Origin: Paracoccus zhejiangensis
Lineage (GTDB): Bacteria; Pseudomonadota; Alphaproteobacteria; Rhodobacterales; Rhodobacteraceae
Assembly: GCF_002847445.1 (NCBI RefSeq)
Contig: NZ_CP025431.1
Span: forward strand, 186,001-250,000
DNA length: 64,000 nucleotides
Reading direction: 5' to 3'
Position numbers and translations under genes: made by a program. This document shows positions 19,109-27,977 of the stretch, piece by piece; the stretch's first letter is position 1, and each line of letters starts with the position of its first letter. A model generated the notes under the pieces. The model was not told the origin of the DNA, ran no database searches, and worked only from the letters and a program-made list of their open reading frames with translations.

Positions 19109-19287
19109 CCCGCCGGCATTGCTGGCCGCCCTCCTCTGTTGTCATCGTTCGGGTCAGAGCTGACCGGATCACCCCGCCGTCCACACAAGGCATTCCCCGT
19201 CAGCCCGACCCTGACCCAAACACCACTCGGGTCCACGCCCAGGCCGCCGCGCGGTTCGGGCGGCGGACAGATATTCGGAGGAAACCC

Positions 19288-20328
19288 ATGGAAACCCTGT
19301 TCAGACAGCTCGGCCGCATCCCCGGCGCGCTGATGATCGTGCCGCTGTTTCTTGGCGCCGTCGTCGCCAGCCTTGCACCCGGCATTCTCGAGATCGGCAG
19401 CTTCACCACCGCGCTGTTCAAAAGCGGCACGCCGGTTCTGATCGGTCTCTTCTTCGTCTGCGTCGGTTCGCAAATCGATCTGCGCGCGGCGGTCCCGGCG
19501 GTCGAGAAGGGCATCGTCCTTTTGCTGGCCAAGTTCGGCATTGCCGCCGCCATCGGCCTTTCGGTCGCTTTCCTCACGCCCGAGGGTACGCTGTGGGGGC
19601 TGCTGCCGGTCGCCATCATCGCCGCCATGTCAAACTCCAACGGTTCGCTGTTCGTCGCGCTGACCAGCCAGTTCGGCAATCGCAGCGACAAGGGCGCGAT
19701 CTCGATCCTGTCGATCAATGACGGGCCGTTCCTGACCATGATCGCGCTTGGTGCCGCCGGCCTGGCGCAGTTCCCGGCGCTGGCGCTGTTCTCGGCCATC
19801 TTCCCGATGATCTTCGGCTTCATCCTCGGCAACAGCAGCCCGACGGCGCGGGCCTTTCTCGCGCCGGGCGAAAAGCTGATCATCCCCTTCGTCGCCTTCG
19901 CCATCGGCGCCGGGATCAATTTCGGCGTGCTCCTGAGCTCGGGTGCGGTCGGGGTGATCCTTGGCCTTGGCACGGTGGTCCTGTCGGGCGGGGCGGCGGT
20001 TCTGTGCCTCTGGGTCTGGCATGTGCTACGCCGTCATCCGCGCCCCACGCGCAACCTGGTCGCCGGGGCGGCCGAGGCCAGCACCGCCGGCAATGCCATC
20101 GCCACCCCCGCGGCCATCGCGCTGATCGATCCCTCGCTCGCGCCGATCCAGGGCATCGCCACCGCGCAGGTCGCCACCGCGGTTGTCTGCACCGCCTTCA
20201 CCATGCCCTTCCTGGTGGCCTGGCTGGCCGGCTGGCAGCGCCGCAACGGCATCTCGCCCGAGGCCGAGGAGGCCTATTATGAAAGCAAATCCGCTGCCGG
20301 GCAGACAGCGGCGACCCCTGCGGAATAG
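19288..20328 (+). CDS. kdgT: 2-keto-3-deoxygluconate permease (KdgT family)
   Basis: This encodes 346 residues with about ten membrane segments. The stretch GTPVLIGLFFVCVGSQIDLR, the AAMSNSNGSLFVAL motif and the AAEASTAGNAIATPAAIAL segment match the KdgT family, proton symporters for 2-keto-3-deoxygluconate from pectin or uronate breakdown. The start follows CGGAGGAAAC. No kdgK, kdgA or uxu gene is in the window, so the substrate rests on family alone. It converges on davB across a strong hairpin. Confidence 0.85.
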   Translation: METLFRQLGRIPGALMIVPLFLGAVVASLAPGILEIGSFTTALFKSGTPVLIGLFFVCVGSQIDLRAAVPAVEKGIVLLLAKFGIAAAIGLSVAFLTPEGTLWGLLPVAIIAAMSNSNGSLFVALTSQFGNRSDKGAISILSINDGPFLTMIALGAAGLAQFPALALFSAIFPMIFGFILGNSSPTARAFLAPGEKLIIPFVAFAIGAGINFGVLLSSGAVGVILGLGTVVLSGGAAVLCLWVWHVLRRHPRPTRNLVAGAAEASTAGNAIATPAAIALIDPSLAPIQGIATAQVATAVVCTAFTMPFLVAWLAGWQRRNGISPEAEEAYYESKSAAGQTAATPAE

Positions 20329-20353
20329 GCCAGAGCAGCTTTGGAACACGGGG

Positions 20354-20375
20354 CAGGGGGCGGCGACGCCCCCTG
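20354..20375. terminator. bidirectional hairpin between convergent kdgT and davB
   Basis: CAGGGGGCG-GCGA-CGCCCCCTG is a perfect 9-bp stem with a 4-base loop, 25 bases after kdgT and 24 after davB. It has no T-run but is very stable. Confidence 0.65.
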
Positions 20376-20398
20376 ATGCTTCGCGCCGCGCCGGCTGC

Positions 20399-22048
20399 TC
20401 AGTCGTCCAGCGCCACCGGGCCGATCGTTGGCCACAGATCGCCCGGTCCGGGGTTCTGGGCATCCGAGGCCCCGCCCAGATGCGTCATCACCCCCCAGAC
20501 CGCGTTCAGAGCGGTCTGCACCGCGCCCTCGACCCAGGCCGGCGTCCAGCTGATCCCGTCGCCCGCCAGGAAGATACCGCGCTGTTCATAGGGCATGGCC
20601 GATTGCATGAAATGGCCATACATCCGGTGGTTATAGCGGTAATGGCCGGGCAGGGCGCCCTTGAAGGCGCCCAGGAAATTCTCGTCGCTTTCCCAGCTGA
20701 CGCAGATCGGGTTGCCGCGGATATGGCTGCGGATGTCGATGCCGGGATAGACCTTGTCCAGCGCCGCCAATGCCAGCTCCACCCGCTTCTCGGGGCTCAA
20801 GGGCAGCACCTTCAGCGCATCCGTCATCCAGGAATAGCTGAGGCAGATCACCGCCGGCTTGTCGGGGCCATTGTCGAAGAAATAGGTGCCGCGCGTCAGC
20901 CGGTCGGTCAGGGTCATCGACAGGATCGGGCGGTCGGTCGCCGGGTCGATGTCGTTCCAGAAGGGCCGGTCGACCATGACAAAGGTTTTCGCCGCCTGCA
21001 TGTAGCGGGTGCGGTCCAGTGCCATCCACAGCTTCTGGTCAAAGATCGCCTCGTCCACCGCGACCGAGGTGGTCAGCAGGTGGCTCTGGCAGGTGACCAG
21101 CACCGCCGCGTAATCACGCACGATGCCCCATTGATCGGTGACGGTGAAACCGCCGTTCCGCCGCCAGATGCGGCTCGCACGCCCCAGCGTCGCCCCGCCG
21201 TTCAGGCTGGCGAGCGTGGTGCCCTCGGGCCAATGCGCGCAAGGCGCGGGCTGGCGCCAGAGGCGGTGCAAGACGTTCTCGACGCCCCCCACGATGAAAC
21301 GCTGGTGATCGTCCAGTTCCAGCAGGTTCACCCGCAGGATCTCGAGCATCGAGTTCGGGAAATCGCTGTCCCACCCGCCGGTGCCGAAACCGACCTGCCC
21401 GAAGACCTCGCGGTGGCGGAAGCTGAGCGAACGGAAGGCCTGCGAGGAGACGACGAAATCGTAAAACGTCCGCTCGTCCCATTTCTCGACCAGCGGGTCC
21501 CAGATCTCCTTCAGCCGCGCCACATCGCGGTCGCGCACCGCCTGTTGCAGATCGGCGAAATCCGCATGTTCCTGCAGCGCGGCGCGATAGGCCACGGCAA
21601 CCTCGTGATAGAGGCGCGGCAGATCGTCCAGCGTGCGGGCGAAATGCGTCTCGCCTTCAAGGTCCACGATGGTCGAGCCGGCGGCGGGGGTCAGCGGGTT
21701 GGGGAAGGGCTGGCTCTCTAGCCCGACCAGATCGACATAGTGATAAAAGCCGGTCGAGGAGACCGGGAAGCGCATGCCCCCCAGTTCCGCCACCACATCC
21801 TCGGTGCCCTCGAAGGTCTCGGAGCGCAGACGGCCACCGAACTTGCCCGACTCGTAGATGATCGGGCGCAGGCCCAGCTTCATCAACTCGTGCCCGGCGA
21901 TGATGCCGGCGGCACCGGCGCCGATGATGGCGACCTCGGTGCCGTGGTGCTCGGCGGGGATCGAGCCCAGCCCGGCGGGGTGGCTGATCCAGTCGTCATA
22001 GGCAAAGGGGAAATCGGGCCCGAAGGCGGTAACCGGTTTCGTGCTCAT
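20399..22048 (-). CDS. davB: lysine 2-monooxygenase DavB (flavin amine oxidase family)
   Basis: This encodes 549 residues. The FAD-binding fold is near the N-terminus (IIGAGAAGIIAGHELMKLGL, GxGxxG at 43-48). The sequence closely recalls Pseudomonas putida DavB, including TAFGPDFPFAYDDWISHPAG, ELGGMRFPVSST, FGTGGWDSDFPNSMLEI and GDGISWTPAWVEGAVQT. DavB oxidatively decarboxylates lysine to 5-aminovaleramide. The related tryptophan 2-monooxygenase IaaM is the alternative, but the divergent neighbour is a DavA-type amidase, not IaaH. The start at 22048 follows GGGGGAAAG. Confidence 0.85.
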   Translation of the reverse strand: MSTKPVTAFGPDFPFAYDDWISHPAGLGSIPAEHHGTEVAIIGAGAAGIIAGHELMKLGLRPIIYESGKFGGRLRSETFEGTEDVVAELGGMRFPVSSTGFYHYVDLVGLESQPFPNPLTPAAGSTIVDLEGETHFARTLDDLPRLYHEVAVAYRAALQEHADFADLQQAVRDRDVARLKEIWDPLVEKWDERTFYDFVVSSQAFRSLSFRHREVFGQVGFGTGGWDSDFPNSMLEILRVNLLELDDHQRFIVGGVENVLHRLWRQPAPCAHWPEGTTLASLNGGATLGRASRIWRRNGGFTVTDQWGIVRDYAAVLVTCQSHLLTTSVAVDEAIFDQKLWMALDRTRYMQAAKTFVMVDRPFWNDIDPATDRPILSMTLTDRLTRGTYFFDNGPDKPAVICLSYSWMTDALKVLPLSPEKRVELALAALDKVYPGIDIRSHIRGNPICVSWESDENFLGAFKGALPGHYRYNHRMYGHFMQSAMPYEQRGIFLAGDGISWTPAWVEGAVQTALNAVWGVMTHLGGASDAQNPGPGDLWPTIGPVALDD

Positions 22049-22138
22049 GCGTCTTTCCCCCAAGGTTTCCACCCGCATGGTCAATCGCCGCGGATCGGAT
22101 AAAATGCCCTCGGATTATGGGCTTGGGAGGGGTCGGAA

Positions 22139-22915
22139 GTGAAGCTTGCACTCTGGCAGTCGCCGCCGGCAAACGGCCGGATTGATGATGTTTTTTCGGC
22201 GATCTGTCAGCAGCTGCGGGCAGCCGCCGCCGCCGGGGCAAAACTGCTGGTCGCGCCCGAGCTGATTCTGCCGGGCTATAATCGGCCTGACCTGCATCGC
22301 GAGCTGGCGCAGCCGCTGGACGGCGAATGGATCACCCGGCTGCGCGAGATGGCGCGCGAGGCCGGGTGCGGCATCTGCCTAGGCTGGGCCGAGCGGGCGG
22401 GCGAGGCGGTTTATAACGCCGCCACCACCATCGGGCCTGATGGCGCGGTGCTGTCGCATTACCGCAAGATCCAGCTTTTCGGGCCGATGGAGCAGGCGAG
22501 CTTTGCCCATGGCAGCCAGCTGGTGCCGGTGGTTTCGCTGGAGGATCAGGAGCTTGCGACGCTGATCTGCTATGACATCGAGTTTCCCGGCCATGCGGCG
22601 GAACTGGCGGCGGGGGGCGCGCGGCTGATCCTTGTGCCGACGGCCAATCCGATGGGCTACGAGCATGTGCAGCGGGTGCTGGTCCCGGCGCGTGCGCATG
22701 AGACCGGGGCGGTGGTCGCCTATGCCAATTTCTGCGGCGCCGAGGGCGGTCTGACCTATGGCGGGCTGTCGGTCATCGCGGGGCCGGATGGGCAGCCGCT
22801 GGCCATGGCGGGCGCCTATGGAGAGGCGCTGCTGGTCGTCGACCTGGCGGCGCTGGACAGCCTGCCAGCCGCGGCGTTTTCCGAGCAAGCGCAGGAATAC
22901 CGGCCCGCGCGTTAG
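22139..22915 (+). CDS. davA: 5-aminovaleramide amidase DavA (nitrilase superfamily)
   Basis: This encodes 258 residues and starts at GTG 22139 after GGGAGGGG. The nitrilase-superfamily triad is visible: Glu41 (APELILPGY), Lys110 (HYRKIQLFG) and Cys144 (LICYDIEFP). In the DavBA route it hydrolyses 5-aminovaleramide to 5-aminovalerate. It is divergent from davB over a 90-base spacer with shared control likely. No davT or davD (aminovalerate transaminase, glutarate semialdehyde dehydrogenase) is in the window, so the later steps must lie elsewhere. Confidence 0.83.
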   Translation: MKLALWQSPPANGRIDDVFSAICQQLRAAAAAGAKLLVAPELILPGYNRPDLHRELAQPLDGEWITRLREMAREAGCGICLGWAERAGEAVYNAATTIGPDGAVLSHYRKIQLFGPMEQASFAHGSQLVPVVSLEDQELATLICYDIEFPGHAAELAAGGARLILVPTANPMGYEHVQRVLVPARAHETGAVVAYANFCGAEGGLTYGGLSVIAGPDGQPLAMAGAYGEALLVVDLAALDSLPAAAFSEQAQEYRPAR

Positions 22916-22916
22916 G

Positions 22917-23642
22917 TCAGGCCCGGTCCTGCCGCCGCCCCTGCCGCAGCAGGATCACTACCCCCGCCGCCGCCATGGCGGCCAGCGCGAACCATGTCAG
23001 CGCATAGATCAGGTGGGTGTTGCGGAAGGCGATGACGGTCAGCCCGCCGACGGGGTAGCCGCCGGGCTGTGGCGTGGCATCGGCATCGATGAACAGGGGC
23101 GCGACGGGGCCGAGGCTCTTGGCCGCCGCGATGGCCGCAACATCGCGGGAATACCAGCGATCCGCTGCCGGGTCGTTCACCCGCAGGAAGCCGCCGCCCG
23201 GTTCGGACTGGCGGGCAAGGCCGGTTACGCTGACCTCGCCCATTACCTGCCCCTCGGGTCGCGTTGCTGGGTCGGCACGCTCGGGCGGCACGAAACCGCG
23301 ATTGACCAGCACGGTCCCCGCCCCGGTTCGCAGGGGCGTCAGCACCCAGAAGCCGCCGCCAAGTTCCGTCACCGCCTGCACCAGCGTCTCGGCCCCGTGG
23401 TCGAACTGGCCGGTGGCGGTGACATGGCGATAATCCTGTTCGCCGGGCGGGAGGGCGAGAAGATCGCTCAACCCCACCGGATCGGCCTCGACCCGCACCT
23501 CGACCTTCTGGATCAGGTCCAGCTTCCACGCCAGCCGCTGCATCTGCCAGACGCCCAATGCTGCGAAGCACAGGGTCAGCGCCACGCCAAGGATCAGCGC
23601 CAGCCCGACCTGCCAGCGCGGGCGCAGGGTGTCGTGGCTCAA
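22917..23642 (-). CDS. SURF1 family oxidase assembly protein
   Basis: This encodes 241 residues with one membrane helix near the N-terminus (residues 12-32), a periplasmic domain, and a second helix before the basic C-terminus, the classic SURF1 layout. Typical segments are LGVWQMQRLAWK, GGFWVLTPL and VLVNRGFVPP, then RNTHLIYALTWF. SURF1 helps insert heme into heme-copper oxidases. It overlaps cyoD by 4 bases and is the last gene of the cyo operon, so it likely serves the bo3 quinol oxidase. It converges on davA with no gap. Confidence 0.92.
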   Translation of the reverse strand: MSHDTLRPRWQVGLALILGVALTLCFAALGVWQMQRLAWKLDLIQKVEVRVEADPVGLSDLLALPPGEQDYRHVTATGQFDHGAETLVQAVTELGGGFWVLTPLRTGAGTVLVNRGFVPPERADPATRPEGQVMGEVSVTGLARQSEPGGGFLRVNDPAADRWYSRDVAAIAAAKSLGPVAPLFIDADATPQPGGYPVGGLTVIAFRNTHLIYALTWFALAAMAAAGVVILLRQGRRQDRA

Positions 23643-24013
23643 TTCGCCGGCGGCTCGGTCATCATGCCGGGCATCATGTTGGCATCCATGTGATACATGA
23701 CCCAGACCGTGCCAACGACGGCGATGACCAGCACGATGATGGTGAAGACGAGCGAGATCAGCGTCCAGCCGCCCTCGGCCTTGGGGCTCATATGCAGGAA
23801 ATAGACCATGTGCACGATGATCTGCGCCACGGCGCAGATCAGCACGAGGAAGGCCGTCAGCCGCTCGGACGAGAAGATGCCGGACATGACCAGGAAGAAG
23901 GGAATGGCGGTCAGGATGGCGGCAAGGATGAAGCCGGTGACGTAATCCTGCTTGGTGCCATGGGGGAAGGGGGCGGCGTGGGTCTCGTGGTGGCCCTCAT
24001 GCGGATCGCTCAT
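23639..24013 (-). CDS. cyoD: cytochrome bo3 ubiquinol oxidase subunit IV (CyoD)
   Basis: This encodes 124 residues with three hydrophobic helices after a His-rich polar N-terminus ([19 protein letters not shown]). The sequence DYVTGFILAAILTAIPFFLV and HMVYFLHM match CyoD. The ATG overlaps the cyoC stop by one base (TGATG at 24013). The longer open frame that reaches 24520 is the wrong frame of cyoC. Confidence 0.92.
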   Translation of the reverse strand: MSDPHEGHHETHAAPFPHGTKQDYVTGFILAAILTAIPFFLVMSGIFSSERLTAFLVLICAVAQIIVHMVYFLHMSPKAEGGWTLISLVFTIIVLVIAVVGTVWVMYHMDANMMPGMMTEPPAN

Positions 24014-24639
24014 CAGATCATCCCCATCAGATAGACAAAGGTGAAGACCCCGATCCAGATCACGTCGAGGAAGTGCCAGAACATCGACAGGCATTCCAGC
24101 CGCCGCTGGTTGGCGCTGGTCAGCCCGTGCTTGCGGACCTGCAGAACCAGCGCGGCCATCCAGATCAGGCCGAAGGTCACATGCAGCCCGTGGGTGCCGA
24201 CGAGGGTGAAAAAGGCCGAGAGGAAGGCCGAACGCCCCGGACCCGCGCCGATATGGATCAGGTGGTTGAACTCGTAAAGCTCGATGGCAAGGAAGGCGAG
24301 GCCAAAGCCCGCCGTGATCCCCAGCCATTTCATCACCTCTTTCTGGTCGCCCCGATGCATCGCCAGCATGGCAAAGCCATAGGTGATCGAGGAAAACAGC
24401 AGCATCGCCGTGTTCAGCGCGATCAGCCACAGGTCGAAGAGTTCCTTCGGCCCCGGCCCGCCGCCATAGCGATGGCCCAGCACCGCGAAGGTGCCAAAGA
24501 GTGTGGCGAAGATGAGGCAATCGCTCATCAGGTAGATCCAGAAGCCAAGCGGCGTGCTGTGGCCCTCGGGGTGATGCGGCTCCTCTTCCGGGTGGAAGAC
24601 GCGCGGATCGGTGGGCTCTGTGATGATGGGCGTGCTCAT
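24013..24639 (-). CDS. cyoC: cytochrome bo3 ubiquinol oxidase subunit III (CyoC)
   Basis: This encodes 208 residues with five membrane helices, as expected for the quinol-oxidase form of subunit III. The start of the membrane part ([20 protein letters not shown]) and the segment [17 protein letters not shown] are family hallmarks. Four-base overlap with cyoB indicates coupled translation. Confidence 0.95.
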   Translation of the reverse strand: MSTPIITEPTDPRVFHPEEEPHHPEGHSTPLGFWIYLMSDCLIFATLFGTFAVLGHRYGGGPGPKELFDLWLIALNTAMLLFSSITYGFAMLAMHRGDQKEVMKWLGITAGFGLAFLAIELYEFNHLIHIGAGPGRSAFLSAFFTLVGTHGLHVTFGLIWMAALVLQVRKHGLTSANQRRLECLSMFWHFLDVIWIGVFTFVYLMGMI

Positions 24640-26654
24640 GCTGTCTGGCCCGCCTGTCCCAAGGCCCGGCTGCGGGCGTCCTCGGTCGCGGTGACGGTGG
24701 CGGCGGGGATGTGGAAGTCGCGGTTATAGTTGAAGGTGTGCAGGATCGAGGCGAGGATCAGCGCGAGGAAGCTGACGGCGGCCAGCCACCAGATATGCCA
24801 GACCAGCGCAAAGCCAAGCGCGGTGCTGATCCCGGCAAGGATGATGCCGGCGCCGGTATTCCTCGGCATGTGGATCGGCTTGAAGTTCGACAGTGGCCGC
24901 TGGTAGCCGTGATCCTTCATGTCTTGCCAGGCATCCACGTCATAGACGACCGGGGTGACGGCGAAGTTGTAATCGGGCGGTGGCGACGAGGTCGACCATT
25001 CCAGCGTCCGCCCGCCCCAGATGTCGCCGGTGGTGTCGCGCAGCTGGTTGCGGTCGCGGATCGAGACGTAGAACTGCATCAGCATGGCGCCGATGCCGGC
25101 GGCGATCAGCAATGCCCCAAGCGCGGCGATGGCGAAATAGACCTGCAGCGAGGGGTCGTCGAAGGTGCGCAGGCGCCGCGTCACGCCCATCAGCCCGACG
25201 ACATAAAGCGGCATGAAGGCGACCCAGAAACCCACCACCCAGCACCAGAAGCTGACCCGGCCCCAGAACTCGTTCAAGCGGAAGCCGAAGGCCTTGGGCC
25301 ACCAGTAGTTGATCCCGGCAAAGACGCCATAGACCACGCCGCCGATGATGACATTGTGGAAATGCGCGACGAGGAACAGCGAGTTGTGCAGCACGAAATC
25401 GGCCGGCGGCACCGCCAGCATCACCCCGGTCATGCCGCCGATGCAGAAGGTCAGCATGAAGGCCACGGTCCACATCATCGGCAACTCGAACCGGATGCGG
25501 CCGCGATACATGGTGAACAGCCAGTTGAACACCTTGGCCCCGGTCGGGATCGAGATGATCATCGTGGCGATGCCGAAGAAGCTGTTCACCGAAGGGCCCG
25601 AGCCCATGGTGAAGAAATGGTGCAGCCAGACCAGATAGCTGAGGATGGTGATGCAGATGGTGGCATAGACCATCGAGTTGTAGCCGAACAGCCGCTTGCC
25701 GCAGAAGGTCGCGGCGACCTCGGAAAAGATGCCGAAGGCCGGCAGGACGAGGATGTAAACCTCGGGATGGCCCCAGATCCAGATCAGGTTCACGTAGAGC
25801 ATGGGGTTCCCACCAAGGTCATTGGTGAAGAAGTTCATCCCCAGGTAACGGTCCAGTGCCAGCAGTACGAGGGTCGCGGTAAGCACCGGGAAGGTGGCCA
25901 CGATCAGCACGTTGGTGCAAAGCGCCGTCCAGGTGAAGACCGGCATCCGCATCAGCGTCATGCCCGGGCAGCGCATCTTCAGGATCGTCACCAGCAGGTT
26001 GATGCCCGAGAGCGTTGTCCCGACCCCGGCGATCTGCAGACCCCAGATATAGTAATCCACCCCCTCGGTAGGACTGGCGACGATGCCCGAGAGGGGCGGG
26101 AAGGCCAGCCAGCCGGTCATGGCGAACTCGCCCACAAACAGCGAGATCATCACCAGAACCGCGCCGCCCACGGTCATCCAGAAGCTGAAATTGTTCAGGA
26201 AGGGGAAGGACACGTCCCGCGCGCCGATCTGCAGCGGCACGACGAAGTTCATCAGCCCGGTGATGAAGGGCATGGCCACGAAGAAGATCATGATCGTGCC
26301 ATGGGCAGTGAAGATCTGGTCATAGTGATGGGCGTTCAGATAGCCCTCGGAGCCGTTGAAGGCCCAGACCTGCTGCAGCCGCATCATGATCGCATCGGCA
26401 AAGCCGCGCAGGAACATGACCATGCCGAGGATCATGTACATGATGCCGATCTTCTTGTGGTCGACGCTGGTCAGCCAGTCGCGCCACAGGTAGCCCCAGA
26501 GCCGGAAATAGGTGACCGCCGCGACCAGCGCCGCCCCGCCGATCGCCACGACGGCGAAGGTGCCAACCACGATCGGTACGTCCAGCGGAAACTTGTCCAG
26601 CGTCAGCCGGCCGAAGAGGAAGCTGCTTTCGATCTCGTGCCCGGTGACGGCCAT
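24636..26654 (-). CDS. cyoB: cytochrome bo3 ubiquinol oxidase subunit I (CyoB)
   Basis: This encodes 672 residues, the usual size. It is the catalytic heme-copper subunit. The key segments are [15 protein letters not shown] (heme b ligand), [14 protein letters not shown] (CuB ligand with the His-Tyr pair), [10 protein letters not shown] (two CuB His) and [12 protein letters not shown] (heme ligands). The [19 protein letters not shown] stretch is typical of quinol rather than cytochrome c oxidases. It pumps protons while reducing oxygen with ubiquinol. It lies 10 bases after cyoA. Confidence 0.97.
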   Translation of the reverse strand: MAVTGHEIESSFLFGRLTLDKFPLDVPIVVGTFAVVAIGGAALVAAVTYFRLWGYLWRDWLTSVDHKKIGIMYMILGMVMFLRGFADAIMMRLQQVWAFNGSEGYLNAHHYDQIFTAHGTIMIFFVAMPFITGLMNFVVPLQIGARDVSFPFLNNFSFWMTVGGAVLVMISLFVGEFAMTGWLAFPPLSGIVASPTEGVDYYIWGLQIAGVGTTLSGINLLVTILKMRCPGMTLMRMPVFTWTALCTNVLIVATFPVLTATLVLLALDRYLGMNFFTNDLGGNPMLYVNLIWIWGHPEVYILVLPAFGIFSEVAATFCGKRLFGYNSMVYATICITILSYLVWLHHFFTMGSGPSVNSFFGIATMIISIPTGAKVFNWLFTMYRGRIRFELPMMWTVAFMLTFCIGGMTGVMLAVPPADFVLHNSLFLVAHFHNVIIGGVVYGVFAGINYWWPKAFGFRLNEFWGRVSFWCWVVGFWVAFMPLYVVGLMGVTRRLRTFDDPSLQVYFAIAALGALLIAAGIGAMLMQFYVSIRDRNQLRDTTGDIWGGRTLEWSTSSPPPDYNFAVTPVVYDVDAWQDMKDHGYQRPLSNFKPIHMPRNTGAGIILAGISTALGFALVWHIWWLAAVSFLALILASILHTFNYNRDFHIPAATVTATEDARSRALGQAGQTA

Positions 26655-26664
26655 GGCGGATCCC

Positions 26665-27756
26665 TCAGTTCTGGCGCAGGAATGCGTATTGATGGGTCAG
26701 GGCCGGGCCTGACGGCTTGGCGCTGGCAGAATCCTCGTCGGCGGGTGCGGCGTCATGGCCTTCATGGCCACCGCCTTCGCCCTCGGCACCGCCTTCGCCC
26801 ATGTCATGCCCCTCGCCTCCGGCCTCCGGAGCCTCGCCGTGGCCGCCCTCCATGCCATGGGTGCCGGTGCCATCGGTCATCATCGCGTCCATGCAGGTCT
26901 GGCCCGGCTCGACGCAGCGGTTGAGGATGTCGTGATAGAGCGTTTCGTCGCCCAGGGCGAATTGCGCGGCAGGTTCGTTCTCGCTGGGTTTCAGCAATTC
27001 GCGGTAGCGGTCGCGGTCCAGCACCTGTTCCGAGGCCCGCGCCCTGGCAACCCAGGTATAGAAATCCTCGACCTCCATCCCGTGGAAGGGGAACTTCATC
27101 CCCGAGAAGCCGGCGCCGCTGTAATGCGAGGACATGCCCTTGAACTCGCCCGGTTCGTTGATGACGGCGTGCAGCTTGGTCTCCATCCCGGGCATGGTGT
27201 AGATCATCCCGGCCAGCGTCGGCACGTAGAAGGCGTTCATCACCTCGGTCGAGGTCAGCTTGAAGGCGATGGGCCGGTCCAAGGGCGCGGCCAGTTCGTT
27301 CACCGTGGCGATGCCGTATTGCGGGTAGATGAACAGCCATTTCCAGTCCATCGACACCACCTCGACCACCAGCGGCTCGGCATCGGCATCGACGCCGCGG
27401 GTTTCCTCGTCCAGCGGGCGATAGGGGTCGAGCTTGTGGGTGCTGACCCAAGTCAGCGCGCCAAGCCAGATGATGATGACCAAGGGCGCGGCCCAGATCA
27501 GCAGCTCGAGCGAGGTCGAATGGTGGAAATGCGGGTCATATTTCGCCTCGGAGTGGTCCGATTTGCGATAGCGGATGGCGATGGCGACGATGGCGACCAT
27601 CACCGGCAGCACGATCACCAGGATCAGCGCCGTGGTGATCCCCAGAACATCGCGCAGCTTGGCGGCCACGTCGCCCGAGGGCGCAAGCACTTCCGAGGAA
27701 CAGCCCGCCAGCGTGGCAAGCAGGATTGCAGCGATCGGGAAGCGTGAACGAATCAT
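26665..27756 (-). CDS. cyoA: cytochrome bo3 ubiquinol oxidase subunit II (CyoA) with an acidic, Met/His-rich tail
   Basis: This encodes 363 residues. The lipoprotein signal ends in LAGC with Cys19 as the lipidated residue. Two membrane helices (about 38-62 and 84-104) precede a cupredoxin domain containing [19 protein letters not shown]. The CuA ligands are absent, as in all quinol oxidases. The last 75 residues are unusual: a tail rich in Gly, His, Met and Glu (about 290-345). The start at 27756 follows GGTGGG; the frame is open 65 codons further but lacks a ribosome site. It is the first gene of cyoABCD-surf1. Confidence 0.93.
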   Translation of the reverse strand: MIRSRFPIAAILLATLAGCSSEVLAPSGDVAAKLRDVLGITTALILVIVLPVMVAIVAIAIRYRKSDHSEAKYDPHFHHSTSLELLIWAAPLVIIIWLGALTWVSTHKLDPYRPLDEETRGVDADAEPLVVEVVSMDWKWLFIYPQYGIATVNELAAPLDRPIAFKLTSTEVMNAFYVPTLAGMIYTMPGMETKLHAVINEPGEFKGMSSHYSGAGFSGMKFPFHGMEVEDFYTWVARARASEQVLDRDRYRELLKPSENEPAAQFALGDETLYHDILNRCVEPGQTCMDAMMTDGTGTHGMEGGHGEAPEAGGEGHDMGEGGAEGEGGGHEGHDAAPADEDSASAKPSGPALTHQYAFLRQN

Positions 27757-27977
27757 CTCGATGCACCCACCTTTGCGGACCCGGACAGCGGATTTGCTGC
27801 TCTGCCCCGTTCGGGCCAAGTGCGGCGTTAAACCCGGTTCTTGCCCGAACCATGACAAGATCATTCCTGATTGTCCATAAGCTGCCCGCGCAACCGCACC
27901 GAACTTGACATTGGGATCAATGGCCTGTTCCCTCATGGTCACTGCATCCACTGTCGCGGGTCTGCGGGGGTACCAAC

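Noticed and set aside
20399..22915. IaaM/IaaH-type indole-acetic acid synthesis
   Set aside because: The oxidase resembles DavB more closely in the segments I can recall, and the partner is a nitrilase-superfamily amidase as in DavA, not an amidase-signature IaaH. An assay would be needed to exclude it fully.
24711..26924. 737-codon open frame antisense to cyoB
   Set aside because: cyoB carries every catalytic motif on the other strand; the antisense product is Gln/Arg/His-rich with no domain.
27905..27920. TTGACATTGGGATCAA as an FNR/FnrL box controlling cyo or the MFS gene
   Set aside because: The half-sites are spaced by six bases instead of the four required for FNR; it was kept only as an inverted repeat.
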